A stretch of DNA of 64,000 bases. It comes from Zhengitettix transpicula (Eukaryota; Arthropoda; Insecta; Orthoptera; Tetrigidae). Position numbers and translations under genes: made by a program. The notes under the pieces were generated by a model that saw only the letters and a list, made by a program, of their open reading frames with translations, ran no database searches and was not told the DNA's origin. This document shows, piece after piece, positions 10,760 through 22,339 of the stretch; position 1 is the stretch's first letter; each line of letters starts with the position of its first letter. Location of the stretch: contig CM073595.1 of the NCBI GenBank assembly GCA_037074705.1, positions 74,510,139 through 74,574,138 of the forward strand, in the 5' to 3' direction.

Positions 10760-12130
10760 ATCATATTAATACGTTACACAAGAAAGACGGTCACTAACTG
10801 GGAAACAATATAATGTCATTATGGATTAAATTCAAAACAATGAAAAATTTTATAATACTCCAAGAAGAGCAAAAAAGCGTGACATGAAAAACATAAACGT
10901 ATGTTTAAAAATTATATCCGTTTCAAATGTGGCGTTAGAAAGTAACACGAACTCGTAACGCGGAAACTCAATGCAGATTGTGACAAACTTAAAAAAAGAC
11001 TTGATACAAGAACATTTAAAAATATGAATTTTAAAAAAAAACAAGAAAATGAGAAATTGTTAGATAAATGAATATAATATACTAATTACAATTTATTGTG
11101 ATTTCTCAAGTATTCCTGTATAAATGCAACTTATTGAGATTGTTTCTATAGGAATACCAACAATGAAAATGTCTAACCGAACCCACAAATTTCAAAACTG
11201 GAAAAAAGAAAAAAAGAATCCTGTCTTCTGTGTTGTAATTTATTATTACAGCCACAGTCATAGTATTTTGCAGTGTACGTTACATGATCTGTTTTCATAT
11301 TAAGGCTCAATTTGAGATTGAAACTGTATATTCTCGCAATTTCTCATTACATTATATAAATAGTACGTAGGTGAAATAGTCGATCTTTTCTGTTTTCTGT
11401 ATGCATTCTAGTTACTTGTGGTGTAGACTGACTAAAAAGAGATATATTCCGGGTTTAAATTATTGCGGCGGGATGTGGGAGATGAATGAATAGTATAGGA
11501 AATTGAGAGAGTGAAGATTAAGAAGACAAATTAATTCAGAAGAAGATGAACGGTGGGTGTTCCAACCCAATAATATTCATCTAAATTCTTATACACCTGC
11601 GTATAATCAACAAGACCAACTGATGACAAGACTACATCTATAAATACCATTTACAAATTTAATCAACAGATTTCAACCCCGGTCGAGGAAGACTCGCGAT
11701 TAAATTAATTTTAGAGTATTGAGTTACCGTAATTCATTCCAAGCTTTTTAGTGGACTCCATGCATAAAAATAAATCTGTTTACTAACTGGTCGAGATTAT
11801 CATTGTAACGCAAGGTTTCGATAGATTGTTCTGCCACGTTATAGCGTAATCTCAACCGGTTGGTAAAAAGATAAGCATTTCCTTCGAGGACAACATTCGC
11901 AGATGAGAAGAAAATTGCGATTTAACAGATTTCCCCCTAGTGGACGTTAAAAAACATATTTTTTTAATTTAAAAATTAAAGGATGCGTATTAAACCGTAC
12001 GTATATTTAAATAAATGAATGTAACCGTCATATTGTAAATTTAATTTGATTTGTCATTCTCGTTTATATTGATATTTATCAGACTATAATAAGACAATAA
12101 ATACATATAATGGCTAAACAGTCACAAAAT
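10760..12130. other. AT-rich intronic sequence, no gene
   Basis: No coding, RNA or repeat signal that I can support. Confidence 0.5.
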
Positions 12131-12141
12131 TTTTTTCACAA

Positions 12142-12171
12142 CGTTGCGTTCCTAATTTGGGATTTCATCAG
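12142..12171 (-). repeat. Hammerhead-like module
   Basis: On the minus strand: CTGATGA, then AATCCC/GGAACG (UCC/GGA pairing), then GCAACG in place of GAAACG, so the catalytic GAAA is mutated. It lies downstream of the PLE fragment at 12589-12930. Confidence 0.5.
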
Positions 12172-12380
12172 GTGGTCAATAAAAATAAAATGAGACCTTA
12201 ATTATTAGTACTGTAATTTAACGTTCTTTAAATATAATGAATATTCTGATGTTTGGTTGTATTATTTCCTAAAATTTTCAATGGTTAGCTTCCAAAAATT
12301 AATTAGTATTACATAACATAAATTGTGTTAAAAGCATACCAATTGGACAAATAAATAGGTGAATCAGAGACAAAGGATGA

Positions 12381-12410
12381 CGTTTCTGCAATCCTGTTTG
12401 CTTTCGTCAG
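12381..12410 (-). repeat. Hammerhead-like module downstream of a PLE endonuclease fragment
   Basis: On the minus strand: CTGACGA, a hairpin with stem GCAA/UUGC, then GAAACG. The module starts about 180 bases after the stop of the PLE open stretch (12589) and in the same orientation, which links module and PLE directly. Confidence 0.6.
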
Positions 12411-12588
12411 GTGATTAAAAACGCAAGAGCCCTTGGAACGACACAAACGCACAAACTCAAAAGAAAACATAAAACGCAACGACAATGGAAAAGCAAAAAG
12501 AGTTGGCGTAACAATAAGGGATCGTAGCCATTGTTGAGATTCATAGTATCAGTTAGGAAGTTAATAGCACGGTTGTTCCGTTATCAAT

Positions 12589-12930
12589 TTACTGATTTAA
12601 TTCCGTAATAGTAACTAAAATCTTAGAATTTTGCCAATCAAATGAATGTTTCGATTTGATACCTCTGGACAGTACAGATTGTTTATCGATGGGAAGGATG
12701 ATATTCGACGTATGTTCCTTGATACGAGTATTAAGTGAACGTTTTGTTTGCCCTGTGTAGCAGGAATTACAATTAGACCAACATATTTTGTAAACTACAC
12801 ATAGGTTTCAAGTGGGTCCTTCTGGTTTTAAATAAAGGAGGAAAGACTATTAGTAGATCTGTAAATTGTCGATATTTGATACACTTGGGCGAACTTATGC
12901 TCTAGAAATTTGAAATAATACTGTTGATTT
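12589..12930 (-). pseudogene. Penelope-like element GIY-YIG endonuclease fragment
   Basis: An open stretch of 68 codons (12795 down to the stop at 12589-12591) reads as the C-terminal endonuclease of a Penelope-like element. It has no usable start codon. Residues 1-3 are VYK (the GIY position), Cys5, Cys9 and Cys12 form the Cys cluster typical of PLEs, and residues 13-15 are YTG (YIG position). R24 and the KEH of 26-28 give the conserved Arg/His, and H50 precedes FDW (52-54). Upstream, in another frame, NQKDPLE (about 12810-12845) matches the segment that normally precedes this domain, so there is at least one frameshift, with stops. In PLEs this domain nicks target DNA for reverse transcription. 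No reverse transcriptase is recognisable, so the copy is dead. Confidence 0.85.
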
Positions 12931-13019
12931 ATCTAATTATTATACAAAAGATTTTTGAAGAAATATTAAAATCATTGTGTCGTTTCAATGCTTATTATAA
13001 TTGACGTTGGTGTGTGGTT

Positions 13020-14400
13020 AAAATATATATTATTCCAAAGACAATGCGGGGCTATTATCTTCTGTTTGGATGAGCCCCTTATTGATCATATTCTTTTCAT
13101 GAGGTCGACATGACGTCCCCGAAGAAACCTTGCGTGAAGTTAAGAAGATTCATATCTGTTTTATTTTGACCTGTCCGTACCCGTCGTTGACGGACAACCA
13201 AATGCACGAAGAAGTACCACCGGTATTCCCGAATAAAATGTTAATATTCCAAAGACACCGCAATGTTATCCGTTTGGCCGTTATTCAAACGTGTTTCGAC
13301 TTTAATCTGAAGCCACACTGTAGATTGGAAATTCGGAAGACTGTAGCTTGAGAAAGTAGAAATACAAATGTGGGATGTCACTGATGTCTGCTCAGTCGCT
13401 TTTGGGTTCATATTTCAAAGACACTGTGGTTATCATGATGATATACGTCTGTATAGTTTAAATTATGAATAATGGGCAATAACGGACAATTAAAGTAATA
13501 ATACGTTAAATTAATTTAATTGAGCAACATGTTTCTGTCCAGGTGTGGACCCTCATGGAGTTTATAATATATAATGGTACAAGTGTGTTAGTGGATAGTC
13601 AAAGGTCATAAAAAAGAGTAGAAATAACTAAGAGAAGTAGTATAAGAGGCTTGAAGATTACACAACACGTATTAAAATATTATAAATATTACCTAATAAA
13701 TCCGTGTCGATTTTGATATTAAGAGAGATTCTTCTATGTTTAATATGTAGAATTTCGGAAACTAATCTAGTCTTATAAATTCTGTCTTTATCTACAATTT
13801 GTTAACTATCCCGTTTGAAAGTTTGTGTATGAAATGTGTTTAGAAATTACAGAAAATTTATCATGATGCTTCAATGTTCTGTAAATCTGGTAATGATGAT
13901 TCGTTTAGAATGATCAATAATGATCAATAATCGTTGCATTTTAATTGGTAACTTTTTAATAGTTTTGTTTTTATCAACATGGCCTTTAATTTTTTTTTAT
14001 AATGATGGATTTGGTGATAAACTGAATATTATAGCATCTGAGTAGTTGTACTGGAATGGCATCGTAATGTGAAACGTTAATAATTTGGTAGTGGTCTTTG
14101 TGTTTAAGAAAATGTATTTATTTATGAACTATTGTTGGGATGAATTGGTTAATATGATGTCTGTAATTAATTAAATATTGTTCTGGTAGTTACGTCGTTA
14201 TTAAAGTAGTTCCAATCCAGAGACAATGCAGTATTTTACGTAGTCAATAATTCAAACATCTTCTTGACATTAAATTCGGAAAACTGTATAGAAAATAAAA
14301 ATTCAAATCGGAAATTTTTTTTAACTTAATTCCGTTCGGTTTTTTTTATTCCAAAGATGGAATTATTTCGTTCGACACAACAGTTTTGAGGCTAATGTTT
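13020..14400. repeat. Loose direct repeats around TTCCAAAGACA
   Basis: Related blocks start near 13034, 13249, 13414, 14209 and 14350 (variants of TTCCAAAGACAATGC). Two of them are followed by similar distal parts (TTCGGAAGACTGTA at 13333 and TTCGGAAAACTGTA at 14275). The units are strongly diverged, and the open frame 13130-13351 lies inside one of them. This is probably a degraded dispersed or tandem element of unknown class. Confidence 0.35.
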
Positions 14401-14409
14401 CGCAAATTT

Positions 14410-15230
14410 GATCCTAATGTTCACATGTTTAGTCTTGGAAAACATTTCTGCGCGCAGCTATATCGAAAAGTAGTAAACTGATTAATACCCTCAACGTGTA
14501 TTTTATCAATCACTAAATGTTTATATAAATTTACAAAAGCGATCACGCGAAATTATAAAATGCTTTAAGTAAAAACCAAAAAAAAATCAATCTATTTTTA
14601 AACTAAATGTGAACTTTTTAATATATAATTTTTAATTTATATTGTATAATTATCAATATTCATTATTCACATTTTTCGTTCCTTCATAATCTAGATTTAA
14701 TTCATCAGTACAGTACATTCGTGATAGAAAATACAGTTAATCGAATTTCTCAATTGAATTAATTTTGATAAATCAGTCCAAATTTTACGGAATTTATAAA
14801 TTTTTAACTGAAACGGTTGTAGTCGAACGTCCGAAAACTTATTTCAACCCACGTCTTTATGTTAAAGTTAAAAATTTAGGTGGGATTATAATTTATAACT
14901 TAAGTTTAAAAATATTTTATCCAATTATATTATGTTGTTTCGATTTCAGTCTATGCGATTGTTCTTGTAAAATTTTTATATTATCAGAGTTACGTTAAAG
15001 ATTTTTATGGTCTAAGCGTCAAAAGCTGCTTCTTTTCATAATTTTAAATAAATGTTTGACGAAAGTAATACTTTTTTTACATATATGACTGAGTTTTTAG
15101 AATTTTTAATAAAATAAAATACAATAATTTTATCAGACTAGAAAATAATTTAATAAATTGACCTATATTAGAGACTGGAATTATTGATATTATTAATAAT
15201 AATAATAATTAAATAAATAATTTATTTAAA
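14410..15230. other. AT-rich sequence, no gene
   Basis: The open frame at 14765-14998 has no recognisable domain. Nothing else was identified. Confidence 0.45.
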
Positions 15231-15236
15231 TTCATA

Positions 15237-15266
15237 CGTTTCGACGTTCCTTTAGGTCTTTGTCAA
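15237..15266 (-). repeat. Module related to the GAAACG family
   Basis: On the minus strand: TGACAAAGACC, then GGAACGTCGAAACG. The 5' CTGAAGA box is degenerate. It lies downstream, in the same orientation, of the second PLE fragment. Confidence 0.4.
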
Positions 15267-15544
15267 ACACAAGATAAAAATGATGTTGGGATGAAATAAT
15301 GAGAACAAAGATGACGCATGGCAGAGATTCTGATGTTGTTAAGGAGAATCGTATCTTGTTTGATGTTAATGGAATTAAGGTTGATAATATAAAATGGTCA
15401 AGGAGTCAGTTAATGAACAAAAATTACTTGCTCATAGGTATATTAACAAAAACTACGTTTCTTCCACTACCCGTGTACCTTATCACTAAAAATAAACTGA
15501 AACAATGCACTTGATGAGACCAAAGAGATTATTTGAGAATAGTC

Positions 15545-15746
15545 TTAATTTTTGCTGTGAATATTAGCATTAATGGATGAACGATTGGATTTATTGTGTA
15601 ACATTTCAAACATTAATCTCGCCTAATATTTGATTTCTGAATCTAATATCGTAACACTGTACCTTTAAAAAACTGTGCTTCTTTAGGCTAGTATTTACTG
15701 CTCTTTATGTTTGTCCTATGTAACAAACATTACAGTGTTTATCTGA
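15545..15746 (-). pseudogene. Second Penelope-like GIY-YIG endonuclease fragment
   Basis: The minus strand from about 15746 reads SDKHCNVCYIGQT, then a stop where a Lys is expected, then RAVNTSLKKH. This is the CxxC-YIG-QT ... R/K-H pattern of PLE endonucleases. Further down, in another frame, FEMLHNKSN with SINANIHS resembles the C-terminal tail of the same proteins. It is more decayed than the copy at 12.6 kb. The canonical YIG triplet is kept, whereas the other copy has YTG. Confidence 0.7.
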
Positions 15747-15799
15747 GAATTAAGGCCGCTTTTCATGTTCAATATTTCAAAATTTTTTCTTTTTTATAT

Positions 15800-16155
15800 A
15801 TTAGACTTCAATTTTAATAAATATTGAAAACACCTGAAAAATTTTATTATCAAATTTTGAACATAATATTTTAAGAAACACAAAGTTTCTTCCCTGATTG
15901 GGGACCTCTTCAGGTGTACACTTACAATGGAACTCATTTATAATTTTTTTATAGGAGAATTTAGACTAACAGCTCGTCAAAATTTGTTAATAACCTAAAT
16001 TTTCCTATAAAAATTATAACTGAATTTTAATTGTACACCTGAAGTGGTATCAATGAGCGATGAAACGTTCTGTTTTTTGAATATCATGTTTTAAATTGGA
16101 TAATATTTCTTTTTCCTGACCAGTAGGCTGGTGTTTTTATATTTATTTGGATTAA
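15800..16155. mobile_element. Palindromic element with divergent hammerhead-like modules
   Basis: The minus module at 15884-15913 has CTGAAGA, stem UCCC/GGGA, GAAAC. The plus module at 16039-16067 has CTGAAGT and GAAACG. Arms match inversely out to AAAACACC at the left and GGTGTTTTT at the right, and inside at ATTATAA and CTATA. It is the same subfamily as 59219-59532: both share the TCAGAAAAAT-like and AACACCAGCC-like outer parts. Confidence 0.65.
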
Positions 16156-16465
16156 TTATCTAAAATAGATAACAAAATCGAAGATATGATTTAATTCTAC
16201 ACAATGTTAAGTAGCGTTTGTAATTTGGAAGTCTAAAATTTTCTATAAAAATTATAACTGCATTTTAATTGTACACCTGAAGTGGTATCAATGAGGAATG
16301 AAACGTTATGTTTTTTGAATATCATGTTTTAAATTGGATAATATTTTTTCCTGATCAATGGGCTGCTATTTTTATATTTATTTGGATTAATTATCTAAAA
16401 TAGATAACAAAATCGAAGATATGATTTAATTATACACAATGTTGAGTAACGTTTGTAATTTGGTG
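15985..16465 (+). repeat. Tandem duplication, 238 bp period, of the palindrome's right half
   Basis: CTGAAGT lies at 16039-16045 and again at 16277-16283, exactly 238 bases apart. Long near-identical sequence follows in both, for example GAATATCATGTTTTAAATTG and AATTATCTAAAATAGATAAC, up to about 16225 and 16463. Identity is high, so the duplication is younger than the element. Confidence 0.8.
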
Positions 16466-16679
16466 GTGTAAAAATTTGCTTTGTTTTCTTATTCCTAAAA
16501 ATCAAAGACCTTTTAGTGTGGCCGATGTAGCACATGTCATAGTTCCGAAAATATTAACAGTTAATATAGTCTGGAAATTAGGCCAAAGTTTTCTTAATAT
16601 TAACATTAAAGAGTCGCCCAACCTTCATCTTTGCAGTCTTGAACTTGGAAATCGGTAGTTATGAGAATCATTTTCGTTT

Positions 16680-17380
16680 CAACGGAAGACTGATGTTACG
16701 CGGACCTTGAAGGATATGAAATTGGCCGTTGGAAGAGGGAAACTTCATTGACAGTTTCTTTTCATGGAAGCGGTCCCGATTCCCTAATGTCGGACCCAGT
16801 GTGCAATGTCAACGTCGAATCCTCAGCAGAGGAACATTTAATAAATAAATCTGATTGTGTTTCATGTGGATGGCTGATCTCGCCGGCGCCCAAGGCTGGA
16901 AAACCCGAACCAGGAATGCCGTCCAGGACAGCCAAGGTCGTGGCAAGGACGTGTTTGAGAGCGAGGTCCCTTTTACTCGGCCGCGAGCGTACCTCTGGAT
17001 TTAAGAAACCCAGGAAAGATGACTCACCACAAACTACTACGCCAACAAGAAAAAAGGGGCCGGAGGAATTTGGTTGAGAAAACCAAAACCGCCAAGTATC
17101 TAAGTTGCGCTGTGAAGCGTGGAAGCAGTGAAGCCTGTCTAATAGCGATCCGAGCCTCTACGTGCAGCCATCTACCCACCACACCACCACAACACACCAA
17201 CTCACATCTCCTTTCCAACGACCCTCATCTACAAATATGAATAAACTTCGTTACGTGAACCTCGCAGCTTATGGCGGAGCCCGCCCTCTTTCAGTCATGC
17301 CACTTAATTTGAATCATGTTAATCATATGGCGCTCTTAAGTAACGTGTCAACAGGTGTAACCTCAATTTAACGAAAATAT
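16680..17380. promoter_or_regulatory. GC-rich island inside the intron
   Basis: Base composition rises sharply against AT-rich surroundings. The open frames here (plus 16748-17077, minus 17024-17218) have Pro/Lys/Arg-rich translations without a domain. ATGGC/GCCAT cores (about 17272 and 17327) resemble Pleiohomeotic sites, but such short motifs are common. It may be an enhancer, a Polycomb-type element or an old GC-rich mobile element; I cannot decide. Confidence 0.25.
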
Positions 17381-17389
17381 TACGTCACG

Positions 17390-19250
17390 TTTTGTGCGTT
17401 ATTAACCTGGAGTCGCAACTTCTGTGAAAAGAACCCATCAATTCTTCAGAGCGTTGCCCAATCACTCGGCGTTGAAAATAATTAATTCGTTTTTATCACG
17501 TTATGCTGAAAGTTAGTTTCAAGGTTCAACGCGCATGAGACGTCAGGAAACGTATTGCGTCCATGATACTATTCCAAAAAAAAATAAATTGAAACACACT
17601 GGTACTATTCAGGCACGAATCAACAGAACGTTATGGACAATACGAAGTTTGGAAAATATTGCGGTATTAACTAAGCGGCGGTAGGTTCATGAGAACTTCA
17701 TACGTACCATGTATGAATATTATGACTATAACCTAGAAATTTACTGCGAATGGGATGGATCCCTGTAGCAGAGTTATCAACGATTAAACAAATAAATATA
17801 ATAGCAGAATAATAATATTCTGTCCTGAAATTTAAAATTACACTGCCTAAACTCTCTGTGATGCAGTATAAAACTTCCAAAATGACTAAAAAAATCTGTC
17901 AAGTTTGTTGTTTTAAGAAATTTAAAAACCAGTAGAACTCTTAATAACGATAATTTCAGCGGACTATATTTTCGGACGCGCGCCGCAAGAGTAGTTTTGT
18001 TGAATTGACGCTTATTACACGTGCTTCCGTAGACACTACACAATAAAGTAAGGACGGTGACAGTGTGCTTCCCCCGCGTTCATTTGAAACGAACGGTATT
18101 TACTGGAAAAATACCCTGTCCAAGTTTAGAACGTGTTGCAGTACAAACTAAGCTGTGGAAGATATTCATCCGCCATTGTACTAAGCTTGCTGTAGTTGTC
18201 CTTAAAACTTCTCAAATGATGGTCCGAGTTGATGAGTTCTTCAAAAAAAATTAAAACAAGCATTACAATTACTATTAACGGTAATGCAATGAATTCCACA
18301 ATCGTACGTGCTGTTAATTACTTATGGCAAACTGCAAACTAAATTTTCATATCCGCCCGCTGTCGTCGTGATCACATGTTCTTTCGGTAATATTCATTTC
18401 GATATCAAATAAGAGCGGATTGATTTATAAACGTACGGTATCTAAATTTGGCGGTTAGGGCAATGAACTTACACAGTTTTGTTTGCATCCAATTAATAGA
18501 AATCATCTGGAATAAAATGTAGTTTTTTGACGAGTAAGAGACAGTTCGGCCATCGATATAATTGTAATCAAAAACAGACGGAGGATAAAAAAATATTCAT
18601 TTCAAAATTACCTAATTAAATCTAAGCAAAGAAGAATATCAATCATATGTATATATTGTGTGGAGTCGGTTTACTAAGAAACTGCCATGTTTTATAGTGA
18701 AAGGCAGTTTACGTTCCAATGTACGAGAAAATTGATAAAATTATCTCAAATGATCGAGTCTTAGGATACACATTTTATTTAGGTATGAATTCAAAAGATA
18801 AAAGATTAAGAAAAGACGTATTCAAGAAAGAGTGTTTTAGATATGGTTCGAATTCACATTGACCAATCTCAGATCGTCGCTCATTCATTAATAACGAATT
18901 GAAGCAAAAAGTTACGACTTTTAGAGTGAAGTCAGAAAAATAACTTAATTTGACATTATTGCAGTGATTTGTATACTTGAATTTAAGTGTGAGTGTAAAT
19001 TAATACATGACGCAAAACGTACGCGTCATTGACATTGAACACGAATGCGACGTGGAAGAGATCCCGTGTTAATTAATTACAACATACTTTTGATAATCTA
19101 TTTGTCGGGAATAGCTTTTATAGTCTACATATTTTCATTTTATATCGAGCCATATATTTTGTACCCTTTTGTAGTCATAACTTATTCATTCATTGCTGCA
19201 AAAATTTCATGTGTTCGTGTTTCTTTTCCCTTATGCAAATTTTACTCATT
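17390..19250. other. Intronic sequence, no gene recognised
   Basis: Open frames at 17698-18254 and 19045-19278 look like chance. No RNA gene or clear repeat. Confidence 0.45.
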
Positions 19251-19254
19251 TAGG

Positions 19255-20020
19255 GTTAGATTAGATTACCTAGACTAGATTACGTCAATTACTCGTGGAA
19301 ATTTCATACTCGTGTATTTTCCGATTTCTTTAATCTATTCTTTTTGGAATTTGAAATACACAATATTTCTAAACGCAGAAATTTTTAAAATTAAATATAT
19401 GTACATTATTTTCTTGTAATATAAATAAGGATTTTCAAACCATAATTATATTAATAAATTATTCACGGTTAAGAACCATGTTCAGACTAGTCTGAAGACA
19501 GCGGTAGAGAATGACCACAGAAACGTCAACATCTAGAAATCTGAACCTGGTGCTTAACCGTGAAAAATTTATTAATAATTTACACCGGGAAATCTTACAT
19601 TCATAATTATATTTTTATTTTTATTTTGCAAAATTTTATTTCCTCAGTTTCACATATATCATTAGTTTTTGTATTTAATTTATGTAAACGACGTGTCCCA
19701 TTAACTAGACTAGATAACCTCAATAACTCGTGAACGTTTCATATTCGCGAATTTTCTGATTTCTATAATCTATTTTTTCATTTATATATTTTAGAATACA
19801 TAATTTCATTTTTATATGCAGAAATTTTCTCAATTCGATGTACATGCACATACATACATTGTTATTTTAATATATATTATGCAGGAACTCATAAAATTTT
19901 TATTTTTCTGTGATTTTTTAAATCAAAATTAAAATATTCTTTATATTTTGTAAAATTTTATTTCTTTAGTTTCATAAATAAAATTTATTTTTGTATTTCA
20001 TTTATGTAAACGTCGTGTCT
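19255..20020 (+). repeat. Direct repeat, two diverged units split by an insertion
   Basis: Unit A (CTAGACTAGAT ... AACTCGTG ... TTTCTGATTTC) occurs near 19272-19400 and 19703-19860. Unit B (TGCAAAATTTTATTTC ... TTTATGTAAACGACGTGTC) occurs near 19625-19698 and 19940-20016. The order A-B-A-B implies an old tandem duplication with a period of about 320-430 bp, interrupted by the hairpin element at 19452-19601. Confidence 0.6.
19452..19601. mobile_element. 150 bp hairpin element with one hammerhead-like module
   Basis: Inverted arms of about 40 bases lie at 19451-19490 and 19533-19578 (TTCACGGTTAAG, GTTCAGA). Between them is a plus-strand module at 19492-19525: CTGAAGA, stem GGU/ACC, GAAACG. Flanking 11-base direct repeats CATAATTATAT (19441-19451 and 19602-19612) look like a target duplication, the same length as for the 8460-8770 element. 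Confidence 0.65.
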
Positions 20021-20029
20021 CGTGTCCTC

Positions 20030-21570
20030 AAAGGAGGAAAGCTATAAATCATGTATATAAAAGGTACGGGAGGATGTTTCCGTCTCAAATAAATGATAAT
20101 ATGAATGAAGATCACAAAATATTCAATTGATTAGGAATTCGTTTGGTATGTACCAGAAATGCACTTGCAAATGTGGCGGACAGAAACCCGTTCGTATTTA
20201 GGACATTGCTAAATCGGTTGACCATTAAAATTAACGTATTTTATTTCCGACGAAATGCGCCTAAATGCTTTACAGAGACTCGAGGTGACTTACAAGGCTA
20301 TCGGGCCAATTCTCAATCCATTTTCTGCGAATGTAGGTACAAACCAAAAGTTTGTTAACTTTAATGGAAGTTCTGTAAATGTTAACGTGTTTCGTCCCGC
20401 AAAACTTTACTGTGTAATTCGCTTTGCAATTGAATTAAACTATTTTAATAACGATTATCACAAATTCTCTGAACTTTGACGATGACGCTCAGTGAATGTA
20501 CACGATTGCACCGTACGATATGTGATTTACGAAAGAATTGGTGTTCATCTAAGTTAATGAATATTCTAAACACAAATTTTCGTTCCTAGTGAGTTGACGA
20601 TAATCACTTGTTAAGAGAGTATAGAATTCTGTATCAATTATCGAGTTACTACGTAAAAATAAAGAGAAAAGCAATCGAGAAAATTTAAAGATAAGAATCA
20701 TTGAACACACGTAAACGAGACTTGAGTCCTCTAGACTACTTTTGTATACTAATTTTTGGCATAAGACTGAATCTAATATCCATTACAATAGTTTCAACAA
20801 AATACGAATGAAATGAATCTTAATGGTATGAAATTTTGGATAACTGCTCAATAAATTGACAATACCATTTATTCCTTTAAAAGCAAAGATAATTAAAAGC
20901 TTTTCCAAAGCACCAGATAAGGGACTATTGCAGCTTTCCATAAGCCAAGTACAGAGTTACAAAATCGAATACTCTGGTTTGGAGTGAATTACTAATTCAC
21001 GGGAACGAATACTGCAAAATTGAAAGTTTGTTGCGAATTTACAAATAAAGCAGGTATTTTTGTTCTGCAAAATATTTTAAAATTATTATGTAGGCTTGTT
21101 TTATGTTTATATTAGGCTAAAATGGTTTCGTATCAGCCACCAATATATAAAAACACTTTTATATCAATTTCTTCAAGAATATTTATTAATTTTAAAATTA
21201 AAATGTTTTGTACAATAAATTACTAATTCAGAGATTAAACCGCGTTAGACGACCAGGACAAGAATTTATAAAGATTCATTATTAGTTATAGAAGACAAAA
21301 TTGTTACAGGACAATATTTGGAAGCAGGGTGTTGTTAATAGTATATTAATCATAATGACTTTCAATATATTATTTTTAAAGACAATTAACTGGGAAACGA
21401 AAATATATCTTAACAATTCGGAGGTGTGCAATTAACTATTTATTGATCCTTAGTGATAATAAAATAAAATATATCCTTTATTGTTGTAAAATAATTAGAT
21501 TATATAAATGTATTTAATGTTCATGGAGAAAAGCCACACACAGTCCCGTATAGTGTTAAAAAATTTAATA
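20030..21570. other. AT-rich intronic sequence, no gene
   Basis: The open frames 20143-20479 have no recognisable features. Nothing else was seen. Confidence 0.45.
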
Positions 21571-21577
21571 AGCCAAA

Positions 21578-21608
21578 AGTTTCAACCTATTTGGCCATTT
21601 TCAACCTG
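21578..21608 (-). repeat. Degenerate hammerhead-like module
   Basis: On the minus strand: TTGAAAA, a hairpin GGCC-AAAT-AGGUU with G-U pairs, then GAAAC. The 5' box has lost its CTGANGA identity. Confidence 0.35.
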
Positions 21609-21790
21609 TTAATTGGATTATGTTTCAGTTAACATAAGTGGGAAGTATAATAATGTTGTACATCACAAGCGATCAAGTTAAATAACAATATCCTTAAAAA
21701 ATTATTGCATAATATGACAATTATCATTTAAAAATTAATAAGGAATACCGTCAGAAAATATTATTCAACAAAAAATTTGATTGATTACAA

Positions 21791-21821
21791 CGTTTCATTC
21801 ACAATTTTGGGTCTTCTTCAG
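21791..21821 (-). repeat. Hammerhead-like module (single copy)
   Basis: On the minus strand: CTGAAGA, spacer, GAAACG. The flank resembles that of 6139-6169. No convincing hairpin remains. Confidence 0.45.
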
Positions 21822-22049
21822 GTAATCAGATGAAATACAATTTTGAATTTAAAGTCATGGACAGCGTCGAATTGTAGTCGAATTGCCTTTAATGTTTATA
21901 TTTTATATTATATATTACAATTAAACTCAAAATTAATAAATATTTTTTATATATTGACGACTAATAAAAACTCATTGGAGTATAATATAAACATAAAATA
22001 ATACAGTGTATTGATTCAAATTTGTGGATATATATATATTTTTTTTAGG

Positions 22050-22320
22050 GCAACAGGCTACATGAGGGTGATCCACATTGGGCAACTCCCCTTTAATAGC
22101 ATAGGAAGGGATTTGAAAGGGGGGATGCGGAAGGGTAGAGGAAGGTAGCCAAGGGTTACTAGGGCCCCCGGGCTATGGTTTAAGGATCCTACCCGGCATT
22201 CGCCTAAATAAATACAGGGAAAACCTTAGAAAAACCTGCATCAGGTAGGTCGGGCATTGGGTACTTGTCCCACGCCCTTCCGATAGCGGGAGAGGAGTTT
22301 GCTGTAATACAACTGTGAAT
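22050..22320 (+). mobile_element. SINE-like repeat remnant, GC-rich
   Basis: A GC-rich block in AT-rich surroundings contains the order CCCGGCATTCGCC, ATACAGGGAAAACC, AAAAACCTGCATCAGG, GGTCGGGCA. From memory, this is close to a very common dispersed repeat of cockroaches, termites and locusts whose core is CAGGGA-AAACC-TGGAAAACC-ATCAGGA-GGCCGG. The tRNA-like end is not recognisable. The minus-strand open frame 22173-22370 is a by-product. Confidence 0.45.
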
Positions 22321-22339
22321 ATTAATATTACTTTTTGTG

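Noticed and set aside
16748..17077. 109-codon Pro/Lys-rich open frame
   Set aside because: Explained by the local GC rise. No domain, and the opposite strand is equally open.
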